Assembly: GCF_001590865.1 (NCBI RefSeq)
Contig: NZ_BBUY01000022.1
Span: 49,543-96,217, forward strand
Origin: Streptomyces sp. NBRC 110611
GTDB taxonomy: Bacteria > Actinomycetota > Actinomycetes > Streptomycetales > Streptomycetaceae
DNA length: 46,675 bases
Reading direction: 5' to 3'
Part shown: piece by piece, positions 31,158 to 39,242 of the stretch
How positions within the stretch are numbered: the first letter of the stretch is position 1
How the letters are laid out: every line of letters begins with the position of its first letter
The notes under the pieces: model-generated
Databases searched by the model: none
What the model was told of the DNA's origin: nothing
The model's input: the letters and a program-made list of their open reading frames with translations, nothing else
Position numbers and translations under genes: made by a program

Positions 31158-32044
31158 TGAGCGCGTCGGTTGTGGTGGGTGTGGACGGTTCACCATCGAG
31201 TCTGGACGCGGTCGACGCAGCGGCCCGTGAGGCACGGCTGCGCGGGTGTGGGCTGAAGGTGGTGCACGCGTTCATCTGGCCCGGCATGCATGTGCCCGCC
31301 GGGCCGTCGCCGCTGGGGCCGGCCGAGGGCGGGGTGCGCGCCATGGTCGAACACCTGGTGGGCGAGGCAGTGCAGCGTGCGCGTGCTGCGGCACCCGGTG
31401 TGGAGGTTGCCGACGCTGTCGTCATGGGCGAGCCGCTGAGCGTGCTGGAGGTCCAATCGCGCAAAGCGGCTCTGGTCGTGGTCGGCAGTCGTGGTCTGAG
31501 CGGCTTCCGCGGGCTGCTGCTGGGGTCGACAGCTGTGCATCTGGCCGCGCACGCCCGCTGCCCGGTCATGGTGGTGCGAGAACGGCCAGATGTGGCCGAC
31601 CGGATCGTGCTGGGGGTCGACGGTTCACCGGCCGGTGATGCGGCGGTCGAGTACGCCTTCGCGGAAGCCTCCCTCCGCGGCACCGGCATCATTGCCCTGC
31701 ATGCAGGGGCTCGCCGGAGCGTGCAGGCACCTCCGCCGCAGGATGCGGCGATACCCTCCGCGTACGAGCCGGAGATGTTGATGGACAGTGAGGAGCATCT
31801 GCTGGCAGAGGCGGTGGCAGGCCGCAGGGAGAGGTACCCAAACGTATTGGTCGAACAGAAAGTGGTACGGGCCGGTGCCCGCGAGGCGCTCATCGAGGCG
31901 AGCCGGGACGCCGAACTCCTTGTCGTCGGTGCTCGGGGCCACGGCGGGTTCGTGGGCTTGCTGCTGGGCTCGGTCAGCCAGGCCCTCCTGCATCACGCCC
32001 ACTGCCCGGTCGCGGTCGTCCGGGCCCCGTCTGCGCCCCAGTAA
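31157..32044 (+). CDS. Tandem-domain universal stress protein
   Basis: A 295-residue protein with two UspA domains. Domain 1 runs from SASVVVGVDGSPSSLDAVDA to VVVGSRGLSGFRGLLLGSTA followed by HLAAHARCPVMVV. Domain 2 runs from DRIVLGVDGSPAGDAAVEYA to LVVGARGHGGFVGLLLGSVS followed by HHAHCPVAVV. Each carries the ATP-binding G-x2-G-x9-G(S/T) motif, so both sites are predicted to bind ATP, as in the two-domain Usps of mycobacteria and streptomycetes induced by hypoxia and nutrient stress. GTG 31157 is used because it gives the canonical start and overlaps the preceding tiny ORF. The gene converges on the first LCP gene. No TTGCGCAA site lies upstream. Confidence 0.9.
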   Translation: MSASVVVGVDGSPSSLDAVDAAAREARLRGCGLKVVHAFIWPGMHVPAGPSPLGPAEGGVRAMVEHLVGEAVQRARAAAPGVEVADAVVMGEPLSVLEVQSRKAALVVVGSRGLSGFRGLLLGSTAVHLAAHARCPVMVVRERPDVADRIVLGVDGSPAGDAAVEYAFAEASLRGTGIIALHAGARRSVQAPPPQDAAIPSAYEPEMLMDSEEHLLAEAVAGRRERYPNVLVEQKVVRAGAREALIEASRDAELLVVGARGHGGFVGLLLGSVSQALLHHAHCPVAVVRAPSAPQ

Positions 32045-32109
32045 GCCACCGACATCACGCTCACCACGGACTACTTTCTCCGGGGCACGCCGCGGTGTTT
32101 GGCGCGCGG

Positions 32110-33645
32110 TCATCCGTACGAAAGGTTGGAGCAGAGACCGTCATCGGCGGAGCGGGCATCGTGGGCTGTGGCGGACGGCATCGTGGTAGCGCCGGTGGTG
32201 GACTCATCCGCGTAGGACCGGCCCAGGATCACGTTGATGCCCGGTGTGGGCGCCGCCTTGAGTGCGGCGCCGGGGATGAGCCGGGCGACGGTCTGCGCCT
32301 GGGACTGCTGGCCGGGACCGTACTCGATCAATGTGGCGATGTGGTCCTGGCCGTCTGCGTTCCCGGTGCTGGTGACCGTGAAGTGGTGGTCTGCGAAGAC
32401 CTTGGCCGTGCGGGCAGCCAAGCCGACGGCGGTGGTGCCGTTGTGCACAGCGACGCGGATGCCTTCGCCGGACACCCCATCGTCGGCAGTCGGCGACGCG
32501 AAAGCTGCGGTCGGCTTCCCGCCTGTCCTGCCACTGGCATCCTTGCCGTCTGTCATGCGGTCGGCCTTCAGGGCCGAGAACAGGGCGTGTGCGTCGGGCT
32601 CGACGACTGCGACGCGGTTGCCGTCGTAGCGCCAGGGGACGGTGATGAACTCGGTGTGGTGCAGGTCGATGTCCTTCATGGACATCGCGAACGTCAGGAG
32701 CTTGTCGGCCGAGGCGAGGCCCGGGTCGACGGTCATGGACTTCGTCACAGCGTCCGCGAGCGGCAGCAGGCCGGCGGGGGTGAAGCCCTGGCTCCTCACC
32801 TTCTTGATCAGGCTGGCGGCGAATGCTTGCTGGCGTTTGATGCGGCCTAGATCGGAGCCGTCGCCGATGCCGTGCCGGAGGCGGACGTAGTCCAACGCTC
32901 GCTGGCCGGAGACGGTCTGTTCCCCCTTGGCGAACAGGAGTGTGCCGCGGGTGGTGCGGTGCGGGTCGAGGTCCTTTTGATAGATGTCCCTGGGCAGACA
33001 CACCGGTACGCCGCCGACGGCCTCGGTCAGGTTTGCGAAGCCCTTGAAGTCGGCGACGATGGTGTGGTCGACACGCAGACCAGTGAGCTTCTCGACGGTG
33101 TTCTGGGTGCAGGCGGGGTTCCCCTTGAGGGTCTGCCCCACGGAGAACGCCGCGTTGAACATCGCGCCGGTCTGCGTCCTGGTCCACGAGCCGTCAGGCA
33201 GCTTGCAGGGCGGGATGTCAACGAGCGTGTCACGGGGGATGGACAGCGCGACGGCATGCCTGTGGTTTGCAGAGATGTGTACCAGGAACGCGGTGTCGGA
33301 GCGGCCGATGTCGTTCTCGTCGCCGCCGCCGAACCCGCTGTTGCCGCCGGTCCGCCCGTCCGAGCCGATAACCAGGACGTTCTGTCCCTTCGATGAAGCC
33401 GCAGGGCGGCTGTCGGAGATCCCGTCCGCGCCGAAAGCGGCGATGGCGCCGTGCAGCTTCAGGTAGATCCAGCCGCCGGCCGAGGTGACGAGAACCAGTA
33501 TGGACACCGCGCTGACCAGAGCGAACCGAGTACGGCTGCGTCTGCGACGCCTGTGCGCGGGCGCACCACGGGCTCCGCCACGCCGTGGGGAGGGAACGAC
33601 GGTGTCCTTGTGGTGCGCCGGTGCCGTGTTGTATCTGCCGGTCAC
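32110..33645 (-). CDS. LytR-CpsA-Psr (LCP) family glycopolymer ligase, copy 1
   Basis: A 511-residue type II membrane protein of the LCP family, which attaches wall glycopolymers (teichoic-acid-like or arabinogalactan-type) from lipid carriers to peptidoglycan. A basic, disordered cytoplasmic N-terminus (APAHRRRRRSRTRF) precedes one membrane helix (about 38-60, FALVSAVSILVLVTSAGGWI). The LCP domain carries NVLVIGSDGRTGGNSG, GRSDTAFLVHISANHRHAVA, LSIPRDTLVDIPPC, AVGGVPVCLPRDI and ALDYVRLRHGIGDGSDLGRI with the catalytic and lipid-binding Arg and Asp. A LytR_C domain follows (VAVHNGTTAVGLAARTAKVF). GTG 33645 comes after GAGGGTG. The gene lies 70 bp after the 76-residue ORF and may share its TTGCGCAA-linked promoter. 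It is closely similar to the LCP gene at 37507. Confidence 0.9.
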   Translation of the reverse strand: MTGRYNTAPAHHKDTVVPSPRRGGARGAPAHRRRRRSRTRFALVSAVSILVLVTSAGGWIYLKLHGAIAAFGADGISDSRPAASSKGQNVLVIGSDGRTGGNSGFGGGDENDIGRSDTAFLVHISANHRHAVALSIPRDTLVDIPPCKLPDGSWTRTQTGAMFNAAFSVGQTLKGNPACTQNTVEKLTGLRVDHTIVADFKGFANLTEAVGGVPVCLPRDIYQKDLDPHRTTRGTLLFAKGEQTVSGQRALDYVRLRHGIGDGSDLGRIKRQQAFAASLIKKVRSQGFTPAGLLPLADAVTKSMTVDPGLASADKLLTFAMSMKDIDLHHTEFITVPWRYDGNRVAVVEPDAHALFSALKADRMTDGKDASGRTGGKPTAAFASPTADDGVSGEGIRVAVHNGTTAVGLAARTAKVFADHHFTVTSTGNADGQDHIATLIEYGPGQQSQAQTVARLIPGAALKAAPTPGINVILGRSYADESTTGATTMPSATAHDARSADDGLCSNLSYG

Positions 33646-33714
33646 CTGTGCACCCTCATTCGGCCGGTTCGTCCAGCGGGTGGACAACACGCCTCACTGA
33701 GCCCGCTTCAACCG

Positions 33715-33945
33715 TCATGGGATGGCCCCGTCGAAGCCGTACCGCAGCGGCTCACCCTCCGCCCGGGAGCCGAGGCGGTAGGTGTACAGCGCCGGCGCCC
33801 GTACCCCGCCGGGACGGGCATCCAGCACACACGGATAGGTCACCTGGATGGCTGATGGCCGGTCGGCAGCCTGTATGCGCAGCCCGTCCGCCGGGCCTCC
33901 GCCGAGGACTGCCGTCGTCCAGTTCGTCACCCCGTCAGTACTCAT
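33715..33945 (-). CDS. Small hypothetical protein heading the first LCP gene
   Basis: A 76-residue protein, MSTDGVTNWTTAVLGGGPAD, GLRIQAADRPSAIQVTYPCV and ALYTYRLGSRAEGEPLRYGF. It has no signal peptide or membrane helix; a compact beta-rich fold is likely. I do not recognise the family. The palindrome AGTTGCGCAACT ends 15 bases before the ATG, too close for a normal promoter downstream of it, so a protein bound there would act as a repressor or the transcript would be nearly leaderless. A decayed copy of the C-terminus (REPLRYGFD with an interrupting stop) is found at about 39590-39645 between the tatA-like genes. Confidence 0.6.
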   Translation of the reverse strand: MSTDGVTNWTTAVLGGGPADGLRIQAADRPSAIQVTYPCVLDARPGGVRAPALYTYRLGSRAEGEPLRYGFDGAIP

Positions 33946-33961
33946 GAGAACAGTTTAAGAG

Positions 33962-33969
33962 TTGCGCAA
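33962..33969. promoter_or_regulatory. TTGCGCAA palindrome, copy 4 (small ORF and LCP-1)
   Basis: The dyad extends to AGTTGCGCAACT (33960-33971) and follows TTTAAGA, a flank shared with copy 6. It lies 17 bp upstream of the ATG at 33945. Confidence 0.65.
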
Positions 33970-34095
33970 CTCCACATTTGCGGCGACGTGCCACACCACA
34001 CCTGATCCCCGTTCTTACGGGGCTATGGCGTGCGTCTGTTTCGCCGACCGTTCCGCGTCTGCCGTCAGTGCCGCGATGCACAGTTAATTTAGGCT

Positions 34096-34103
34096 TTGCG
34101 CAA
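34096..34103. promoter_or_regulatory. TTGCGCAA palindrome, copy 5 (terD)
   Basis: This copy lies 72 bp before the GTG of terD at 34175 and 127 bp from copy 4, so the divergent small-ORF/terD promoters each carry their own site. A possible -10 (TAGCGT) lies 19 bp downstream. Confidence 0.65.
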
Positions 34104-34174
34104 TTCATGGATCGCTGCGGTAGCGTCGGCTGGACCGTGACACAGGACACCATCAGAGCAGTGGAGGAAACCTC

Positions 34175-34750
34175 GTGGGAGTAACCCTGTCCAAGGGCGG
34201 CAATGTCTCGCTCACCAAGGAGGCCCCGGGCCTTGCCGCCGTGACCATTGGCCTCGGCTGGGACGTGCGCACCACCACCGGCGTGGACTACGACCTGGAC
34301 GCCAGCGCGCTGCTGTGCACCGAGGCGGGGAAGGTCGTCTCCGATCAGCACTTCGTCTTCTACAACAACCTCACCAGCCCTGACGGCTCGGTCCAGCACG
34401 CCGGTGACAACCTCACCGGGGAGGGTGAAGGCGACGACGAGTCGATCAACGTCAACCTCAGCACCGTTCCAGCGCAGGTCGCAAAGATCGTTTTCCCGGT
34501 CTCCATCCATGATGCCCAGGCGCGCGGCCAGGTCTTCGGCCAGGTGCGCAATGCGTTCATCCGCGTCGTCAATCAGTCGGACGGGGCTGAACTGGCCCGC
34601 TATGACCTGAGCGAGGACGCCTCGACCGAAACCGCGATGGTGTTCGGCGAGCTCTACCGGCACGACGCGGAGTGGAAGTTCCGTGCGGTGGGCCAGGGCT
34701 ACGCGTCCGGCCTGGCGGGCGTCGCCGCCGACTACGGCGTCAACGTCTGA
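34175..34750 (+). CDS. terD: TerD-family tellurite/stress protein (canonical length)
   Basis: A 191-residue TerD protein: MGVTLSKGGNVSLTKEAPGL, YDLDASALLCTEAGKVVSDQ, NLTSPDGSVQHAGDNLTGEG, GDDESINVNLSTVPAQVAKI and GQGYASGLAGVAADYGVNV. All the acidic Ca2+-binding loops of the family are present. The length matches family norms, and no extension is present, unlike the paralogue at 26929; the two share most residues of the core. GTG 34175 follows GAGGAAAC. The gene has its own TTGCGCAA site and is divergent from the 76-residue ORF and LCP-1. In known Ter clusters TerD acts with TerB and TerC; no terC is visible in this window. Confidence 0.92.
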   Translation: MGVTLSKGGNVSLTKEAPGLAAVTIGLGWDVRTTTGVDYDLDASALLCTEAGKVVSDQHFVFYNNLTSPDGSVQHAGDNLTGEGEGDDESINVNLSTVPAQVAKIVFPVSIHDAQARGQVFGQVRNAFIRVVNQSDGAELARYDLSEDASTETAMVFGELYRHDAEWKFRAVGQGYASGLAGVAADYGVNV

Positions 34751-35017
34751 CGCCACGACAGGCCCGATAGAGGGAACCTTCCTACGCCACAATGCGGCCG
34801 TCGGAACGCCTGCGCGGTCCGGCTCCGCCGTGAGGCCAACCGCTGTGCACCATCGCGTCCACTTCGGCGCTTCTCGACGGTCCTCACGCAGTGAAGCTGC
34901 GGCTGTAGCATGCCCACCTGTCCGTGAGGCCGGCCTTCCCCTGGGGCGGTCTCACGGATGTCCGGCTGTGCCCGGCCCAGCCCCCTTCCCCGTCAACGCC
35001 TCTGGAGCGCATCCGCC
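34751..35017. other. Leader of uppP with an inverted repeat
   Basis: TCCGTGAG (34921-34928) and CTCACGGA (34951-34958) form an 8-bp dyad 22 bases apart, about 60 bp before the uppP start and just downstream of a possible -10 (TAGCAT). It may be an operator or a leader stem-loop. I see no gene in this gap. Confidence 0.4.
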
Positions 35018-35860
35018 GTGTCCTGGTTCGAGGCCGCCGTGCTTGGCTTGTTGCAGGGGCTCACCGAGTTTCTGCCCGTCTCCTCCAGCGCCCACCTGCG
35101 GGTGTTCTCCGCTCTGGCTGGCTGGGGAGATCCTGGGGCGGCGTTCACCGCCGTCACTCAGCTCGGCACCGAGACGGCGGTGCTGATCTACTTCCGACGC
35201 GACATCGCCGCCATCATCGGCGCGTGGACCGTCTCACTGTTCCGTCCGGAGCGGCGCAAGGACCCCCACGTACGGATGGGCTGGTTCGTCATCGTCGGCA
35301 CCCTGCCCATCGGCATTCTCGGCGCGGCCTTCCAGGACACCATCGAAACGTCCCTGCGCGACCTGCGGATCACCGCCACCGTGCTGATCGTCTTCGGCCT
35401 GATCCTGGCGCTCGCCGACCGCTCCCGGGCGGTGCGCTACGCCAAACCCATCACCGAGCTGACCTTCCCCCACGCCCTCGGCTACGGCTTCGCCCAGGCC
35501 CTCGCCCTCATCCCCGGAGTCTCCCGGTCCGGTGGCACCATCAGCGCCGGCCTCGCGCTCGGCTACAGCCGCGAGGCCGCTGCCCGGTACTCGTTCCTGC
35601 TGGCGATCCCCGCGGTGCTGGCTTCCGGCGCCCTGGAACTGTTCAAGATCGGCGAAGGTCCCGCCCCGGCCTGGGGGCCTACCCTGCTGGCCACCGTCGT
35701 CGCCTTCGTGATCGGCTACGCGGCCATCGCCTGGTTCCTCAAGTACGTCTCCCGCAACAGCTTTCTGCCATTCGTGGTCTACCGCGTCATCCTGGGCGTG
35801 GTGATCGCGGCACTGGTGACCGCGGGCCTGCTCACTACCTCAGCCGGCGCAATGCCGTAG
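35018..35860 (+). CDS. uppP: Undecaprenyl-diphosphate phosphatase (UppP/BacA)
   Basis: A 280-residue polytopic membrane enzyme that dephosphorylates undecaprenyl diphosphate to recycle the lipid carrier for peptidoglycan and wall glycopolymers, and gives bacitracin tolerance when abundant. The two family signatures are complete: GLLQGLTEFLPVSSSAHL near the N-terminus and LIPGVSRSGGTISAGLALGY near residue 160, with the SRSGG loop and surrounding Arg and Glu/His residues. About eight hydrophobic helices follow the usual pattern. GTG 35018 lies ten bases after GGAG and gives VSWFEAAVLGLLQG; an ATG at 34958 would add a non-family extension. It is the lipid-carrier partner to the two LCP ligases. 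Confidence 0.9.
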   Translation: MSWFEAAVLGLLQGLTEFLPVSSSAHLRVFSALAGWGDPGAAFTAVTQLGTETAVLIYFRRDIAAIIGAWTVSLFRPERRKDPHVRMGWFVIVGTLPIGILGAAFQDTIETSLRDLRITATVLIVFGLILALADRSRAVRYAKPITELTFPHALGYGFAQALALIPGVSRSGGTISAGLALGYSREAAARYSFLLAIPAVLASGALELFKIGEGPAPAWGPTLLATVVAFVIGYAAIAWFLKYVSRNSFLPFVVYRVILGVVIAALVTAGLLTTSAGAMP

Positions 35861-36199
35861 GCCGGCAGCTCCATCCGCAGCCTGCTTCCGGTTGTACGGG
35901 TCCGGCTCCACGCCTGGTCCGTATCCCTCCATACCGTGTTGAGTGTCCAGGTGAATCACTTTAAGAATTGCGCAAGCGGGCACCACGTAAATAGCCCCTC
36001 CAGGTCGGCATGCGGGCCGTTGCGATGCAGGTGTGGACCTTCGCGTTCCGCGGCAGGTGCCAGAAGCGTGCCGTGCAGGCATCGCCGCGGCGCTGAAGTG
36101 CCAGCTGCCGCGTTCGGTGGCGGACCCCTTGGGGCGGATCGGAATGACTATGGGCGAGGGAAAGGGCGTTGGTAGACCTTGAAGGACATAGGGGAGCGC
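35861..36199. other. 339-bp intergenic region with a TTGCGCAA site
   Basis: No gene is supported. The only clear element is the palindrome at 35968-35975, about 225 bp before the membrane-protein gene. Confidence 0.5.
35968..35975. promoter_or_regulatory. TTGCGCAA palindrome, copy 6
   Basis: Preceded by CTTTAAGAA, nearly the flank of copy 4. It lies about 225 bp upstream of the gene at 36200 and 108 bp downstream of uppP. Confidence 0.6.
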
Positions 36200-36916
36200 A
36201 TGAAGGTCTCCGATCGTTGCGAGGCGGATGACGAGCGTGACTATGAGCGGGTGGTGGATCGCGCACTGAACTCCCCGCAGATCCGCCAGGCGATGCGGTC
36301 CGCTGCGGGCACGGTCAACGCAGAACGGTTGCGTGCCCAGGCGCTCGCGGCGCGTGCCGAGATCAGTGCCGCAGCGGAAAGGGAGTACCGTCACTACGCT
36401 CGTTTGCGTGCCGTCCGTGATCGGACCACCGATGCTCACCAGGGCCCGGTGGGAGACGGCAGGAGAGGATCCGGACACGGGCTGCTGGGCGCGCTGGGAT
36501 TCCTTGTCCCCGCGCTGGCCTTCATCGCCGCTCTCCTCTTCCTCCTGTTCGGCTACGGCCTCCGTGTCGTCAGCCCCCGCTCCCACACAGCGGAAGGATT
36601 GGTGACGGCCGGCTGGGTCGCCGTGGGTCTCGCGGCGCTCGCCGCACTTCTCGGCTTTGCCGGCATGGTGGTGACCGCGGTACGCAACCGCGCCGTGGCC
36701 TACGCCGACCGTGCCAGCGACGCCGACCCAGCCCTGGTGGCGGGGCGAGACGCCTGGCACACGGCGTTGCTGGAGCGTGGCGTACTCCCATTTCTCCAGG
36801 CTCGACTTCGAGACTTGGGCGTCACGGGGGTGACGGGAGCCGATGAAGCCGCGGAGCCAGGCTTCTGCTCGCCCGGCTTCGGCAGCCCGGGCTTCACCGG
36901 TCCGGACAACCGGTGA
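36200..36916 (+). CDS. Hypothetical protein with two membrane helices
   Basis: A 238-residue protein. The N-terminal 90 residues are charged and helical (DDERDYERVVDRALNSPQIR, AQALAARAEISAAAEREYRH). Two membrane helices follow (about 98-121, LLGALGFLVPALAFIAALLF; about 137-162, VTAGWVAVGLAALAALLGFA), then a cytoplasmic helical domain and a repetitive tail (GFCSPGFGSPGFTGP). The family is common in streptomycetes without known function. ATG 36200 follows GGGGAG; TTG 36179 is an in-frame alternative with a weaker context. The next gene is convergent, 15 bp away. Confidence 0.7.
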   Translation: MKVSDRCEADDERDYERVVDRALNSPQIRQAMRSAAGTVNAERLRAQALAARAEISAAAEREYRHYARLRAVRDRTTDAHQGPVGDGRRGSGHGLLGALGFLVPALAFIAALLFLLFGYGLRVVSPRSHTAEGLVTAGWVAVGLAALAALLGFAGMVVTAVRNRAVAYADRASDADPALVAGRDAWHTALLERGVLPFLQARLRDLGVTGVTGADEAAEPGFCSPGFGSPGFTGPDNR

Positions 36917-36931
36917 AGCCCTCCACGCGGC

Positions 36932-37387
36932 TCAGGCAGCGCTGCGGCGCCTGAACGCCTTCCGCACGAAGTGGACGATCAACCAGATCACCAGCACGAT
37001 GATGAGGAGGAAGACCACCAAGAGCACGATCAAAAAGATGCCGAGCTTCTTGAAGAAGCCGACCTTCTTCTTCGGCTGCTTCTCGGCCAGGACAACCGCG
37101 TGGACATCCGCTGTCTGCGGCACCACCGCGGCGGCCGGAACCGCGCCGGCGATACCCGGACGGTTCTCCACAGCGACGTTGGTGACGGCCGACGACCGCT
37201 CAATGACCGTCGGCCCGGAGCCGGTCTGAGCCAATGCGGGCGATGCCAACAGCATCGTCGCGCCCAGCACAGCGGTCAGTACCGCAGCCCACCAGCCCCG
37301 CCTCCGAACCGGCTGCCGCATACGGAATGTCACCCCCCTCGCGCCCAGCAGACCTCGCTCACCATCAGGCCGTCCAGCGTTCACCAT
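36932..37387 (-). CDS. Exported protein with signal peptide and C-terminal membrane anchor
   Basis: A 151-residue protein. A basic stretch and hydrophobic core (QPVRRRGWWAAVLTAVLGAT, then MLLASPALAQTG) form a signal peptide with an ALA-Q cleavage site. About 50 extracytoplasmic residues follow (SGPTVIERSSAVTNVAVENR), then Lys-rich EKQPKKKVGFFKK, a hydrophobic helix (LGIFLIVLLVVFLLIIVLVI) and a basic end (RKAFRRRSAA). ATG 37387 directly follows AAGGAGG, but GTG 37333 or ATG 37321, after GAGGGGGG, would give a more usual signal-peptide length. Function unknown. It lies just after the second LCP gene on the same strand, so the two are probably co-transcribed. Confidence 0.7.
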   Translation of the reverse strand: MVNAGRPDGERGLLGARGVTFRMRQPVRRRGWWAAVLTAVLGATMLLASPALAQTGSGPTVIERSSAVTNVAVENRPGIAGAVPAAAVVPQTADVHAVVLAEKQPKKKVGFFKKLGIFLIVLLVVFLLIIVLVIWLIVHFVRKAFRRRSAA

Positions 37388-37506
37388 GCCTCCTTGCTCT
37401 TCGATTCATCTGTGTGTTCGCGCTGTTTCACCAGCGTCTGACGCGCCTCATAGTGCCTGTCACCTTGCCTTGGTGTTGCCGGAAAGAGGCGGCTGCCCGT
37501 ACCCCG

Positions 37507-39078
37507 TCATCCGTACGACAGGTCGGAACAGGGGTTGTCGTCGGCGGAGCGGGCCTTGTCGGCCGCATCCGCAGGGACGTCGGGCGGCACGTCAGAAGAG
37601 GCGGAGGCAGCGGGCCCGGGATCGTCCGCGTAGGACTGGCCGAGGGTAATGCTGATGCCGACGGCGGTGGACTGCTGGAGCTGCGCGCCTGGGAAGAGAC
37701 GGGCGACGGTACGCGCCTGGCCCTCCTGGCCCGGTCCGTGGGCAATCACCGTGGTGGCGTGGTCCTGGGTGGAGGCGGTGGCGGTCCCGGTGACGGTGAA
37801 ACCTGCGGTCTTCAGGTCGCCGGCCGCGCGAGCAGCCAGCCCGGTGACCGTGGTGCCGTTGTAGACAGCGACGCTGATACCGGCACCGGATACCGAATCT
37901 CCGGGACTCGCAGACGTGTTCGCGCCGCGCTTGCCGTCGTCGCCCTTATTTCCGTGCTGGGGCTTTCCGCTGGCGTCCTTCCCGTCGACGGTGCGGTCCG
38001 CCCGCAGCGCCGCCCACAGGGCGTCGGCCTGCGAGTGCACGATCGCGACCCGGGCGCCCTGATAGCGCCACGGCACAGTGACGAACTTGGTGTTGTGCAG
38101 GTCGATGTCCTTCAGCGACATCGCGAAGGAAATCAGCTTGTCCGCCGTCCCCAGACCCGGATCGACCGTCATCGACTCGACGGCGGCGTTCGCCAGCGGC
38201 AGCAGCGTCGACGGATTGACTCCCTCCGACTTGACCTTCTTGATCAGGCTGGAGACGAACGCTTGCTGGCGCTTGATCCGGCCTATGTCGGAGCCGTCAC
38301 CAATGCCGTGGCGGAGACGGACGTAGTCCAGAGCCTTCTGGCCCGAGACCGTCTGCCGCCCCTTGGGGAAGATGACGTTCCCCTTCGACCCCCGGTTGGG
38401 GTTGAGATCGCCCTGATAGACCTCCTTGGGCAGGCAGACGGGTACGCCGCCGACCGCCGCGGTCACCTTCGAAAAGCCCTCAAAGTCGACGACCACGGTG
38501 TGGTCCACCCGCAGCCCGGTCAGCTTCTCCACCGTGTTCTGGGTACAGGCGGGGTTGCCCTTGGCCGTCTCCCCCACCGTGAACGCGGAGTTGAACATGA
38601 CGTTGGTCCGAGGCTGCGTCCAGCTCCCGTTGGGCAGCTTGCACGGCGGTATGTCGACAAGGGTGTCGCGGGGGAAGGACACCGCGACCGCGTGCTTGCC
38701 GTCGCCATAGATATGCAGCAGGAACGCCGTGTCCGAGCGCCCGATGTCGCCTTCCCCGCCGCCCAGCGCACTGTTGCCGCCCGAGCGCGAGTCCGAGCCG
38801 ATGACCAGCACATTGCTGCCGGCACCCGTGGCCGGACGGTCCGCACTCAACCCATCCGCACCGAAAATGGAGATGTTGCCGTTGAGCTGGAGGTAGGCCC
38901 ATCCAGCGCCTGCGACCAGCAGCACCAGCACAGAGGCCGTGATCGCGGCCGCCACGCGCAACGTGCTGCCCTTACTGCCCTGGCCTCCCTTGCTGCCCTG
39001 GCTTCCCTTGCGCCGCCGCCGTACCGGGGCAGGCGCCTCAGCGTGGCGTCGGGCTCGCGCCTTGTGGCTGCCTGTCAC
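37507..39078 (-). CDS. LytR-CpsA-Psr (LCP) family glycopolymer ligase, copy 2
   Basis: A 523-residue LCP protein very like the one at 32110. It has a basic N-terminus with GSQGSKGGQGSKGS repeats, one membrane helix (VAAAITASVLVLLVAGAGWA) and the LCP domain: NVLVIGSDSRSGGNSALGGG, GRSDTAFLLHIYGDGKHAVA, VSFPRDTLVDIPPC, AVGGVPVCLPKEV, ALDYVRLRHGIGDGSDIGRI. A LytR_C domain follows (VAVYNGTTVTGLAARAAGDL). Both copies end in the same kind of tail (KARSADDNPCSDLSYG here, DARSADDGLCSNLSYG in copy 1), which marks them as close paralogues within the island. GTG 39078 follows GAGGGTG; the frame extends upstream to 39342 across tatA and is not coding there. A TTGCGCAA site lies 72 bp upstream. Confidence 0.9.
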   Translation of the reverse strand: MTGSHKARARRHAEAPAPVRRRRKGSQGSKGGQGSKGSTLRVAAAITASVLVLLVAGAGWAYLQLNGNISIFGADGLSADRPATGAGSNVLVIGSDSRSGGNSALGGGEGDIGRSDTAFLLHIYGDGKHAVAVSFPRDTLVDIPPCKLPNGSWTQPRTNVMFNSAFTVGETAKGNPACTQNTVEKLTGLRVDHTVVVDFEGFSKVTAAVGGVPVCLPKEVYQGDLNPNRGSKGNVIFPKGRQTVSGQKALDYVRLRHGIGDGSDIGRIKRQQAFVSSLIKKVKSEGVNPSTLLPLANAAVESMTVDPGLGTADKLISFAMSLKDIDLHNTKFVTVPWRYQGARVAIVHSQADALWAALRADRTVDGKDASGKPQHGNKGDDGKRGANTSASPGDSVSGAGISVAVYNGTTVTGLAARAAGDLKTAGFTVTGTATASTQDHATTVIAHGPGQEGQARTVARLFPGAQLQQSTAVGISITLGQSYADDPGPAASASSDVPPDVPADAADKARSADDNPCSDLSYG

Positions 39079-39149
39079 GTGTGCACCCTCGTCCGTGCGT
39101 GCGGTTTCTTGCTGGGACAGACGGTTCAACCCGACCCAACGTTGTACGG

Positions 39150-39157
39150 TTGCGCAA
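39150..39157. promoter_or_regulatory. TTGCGCAA palindrome, copy 7 (LCP-2 / tatA-like divergent promoter)
   Basis: The site ggTTGCGCAAtg lies 72 bp from the LCP-2 start (minus) and 86 bp from the tatA-like start (plus), so it could serve both. Confidence 0.65.
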
Positions 39158-39242
39158 TGTAGCAAGTAAATCTGAGTCAGGGTCCGGCCCGGCTTACAGC
39201 TCCCCTGCGGATGAGATACGAACGAGAGAGGTGGGCAGCCCG

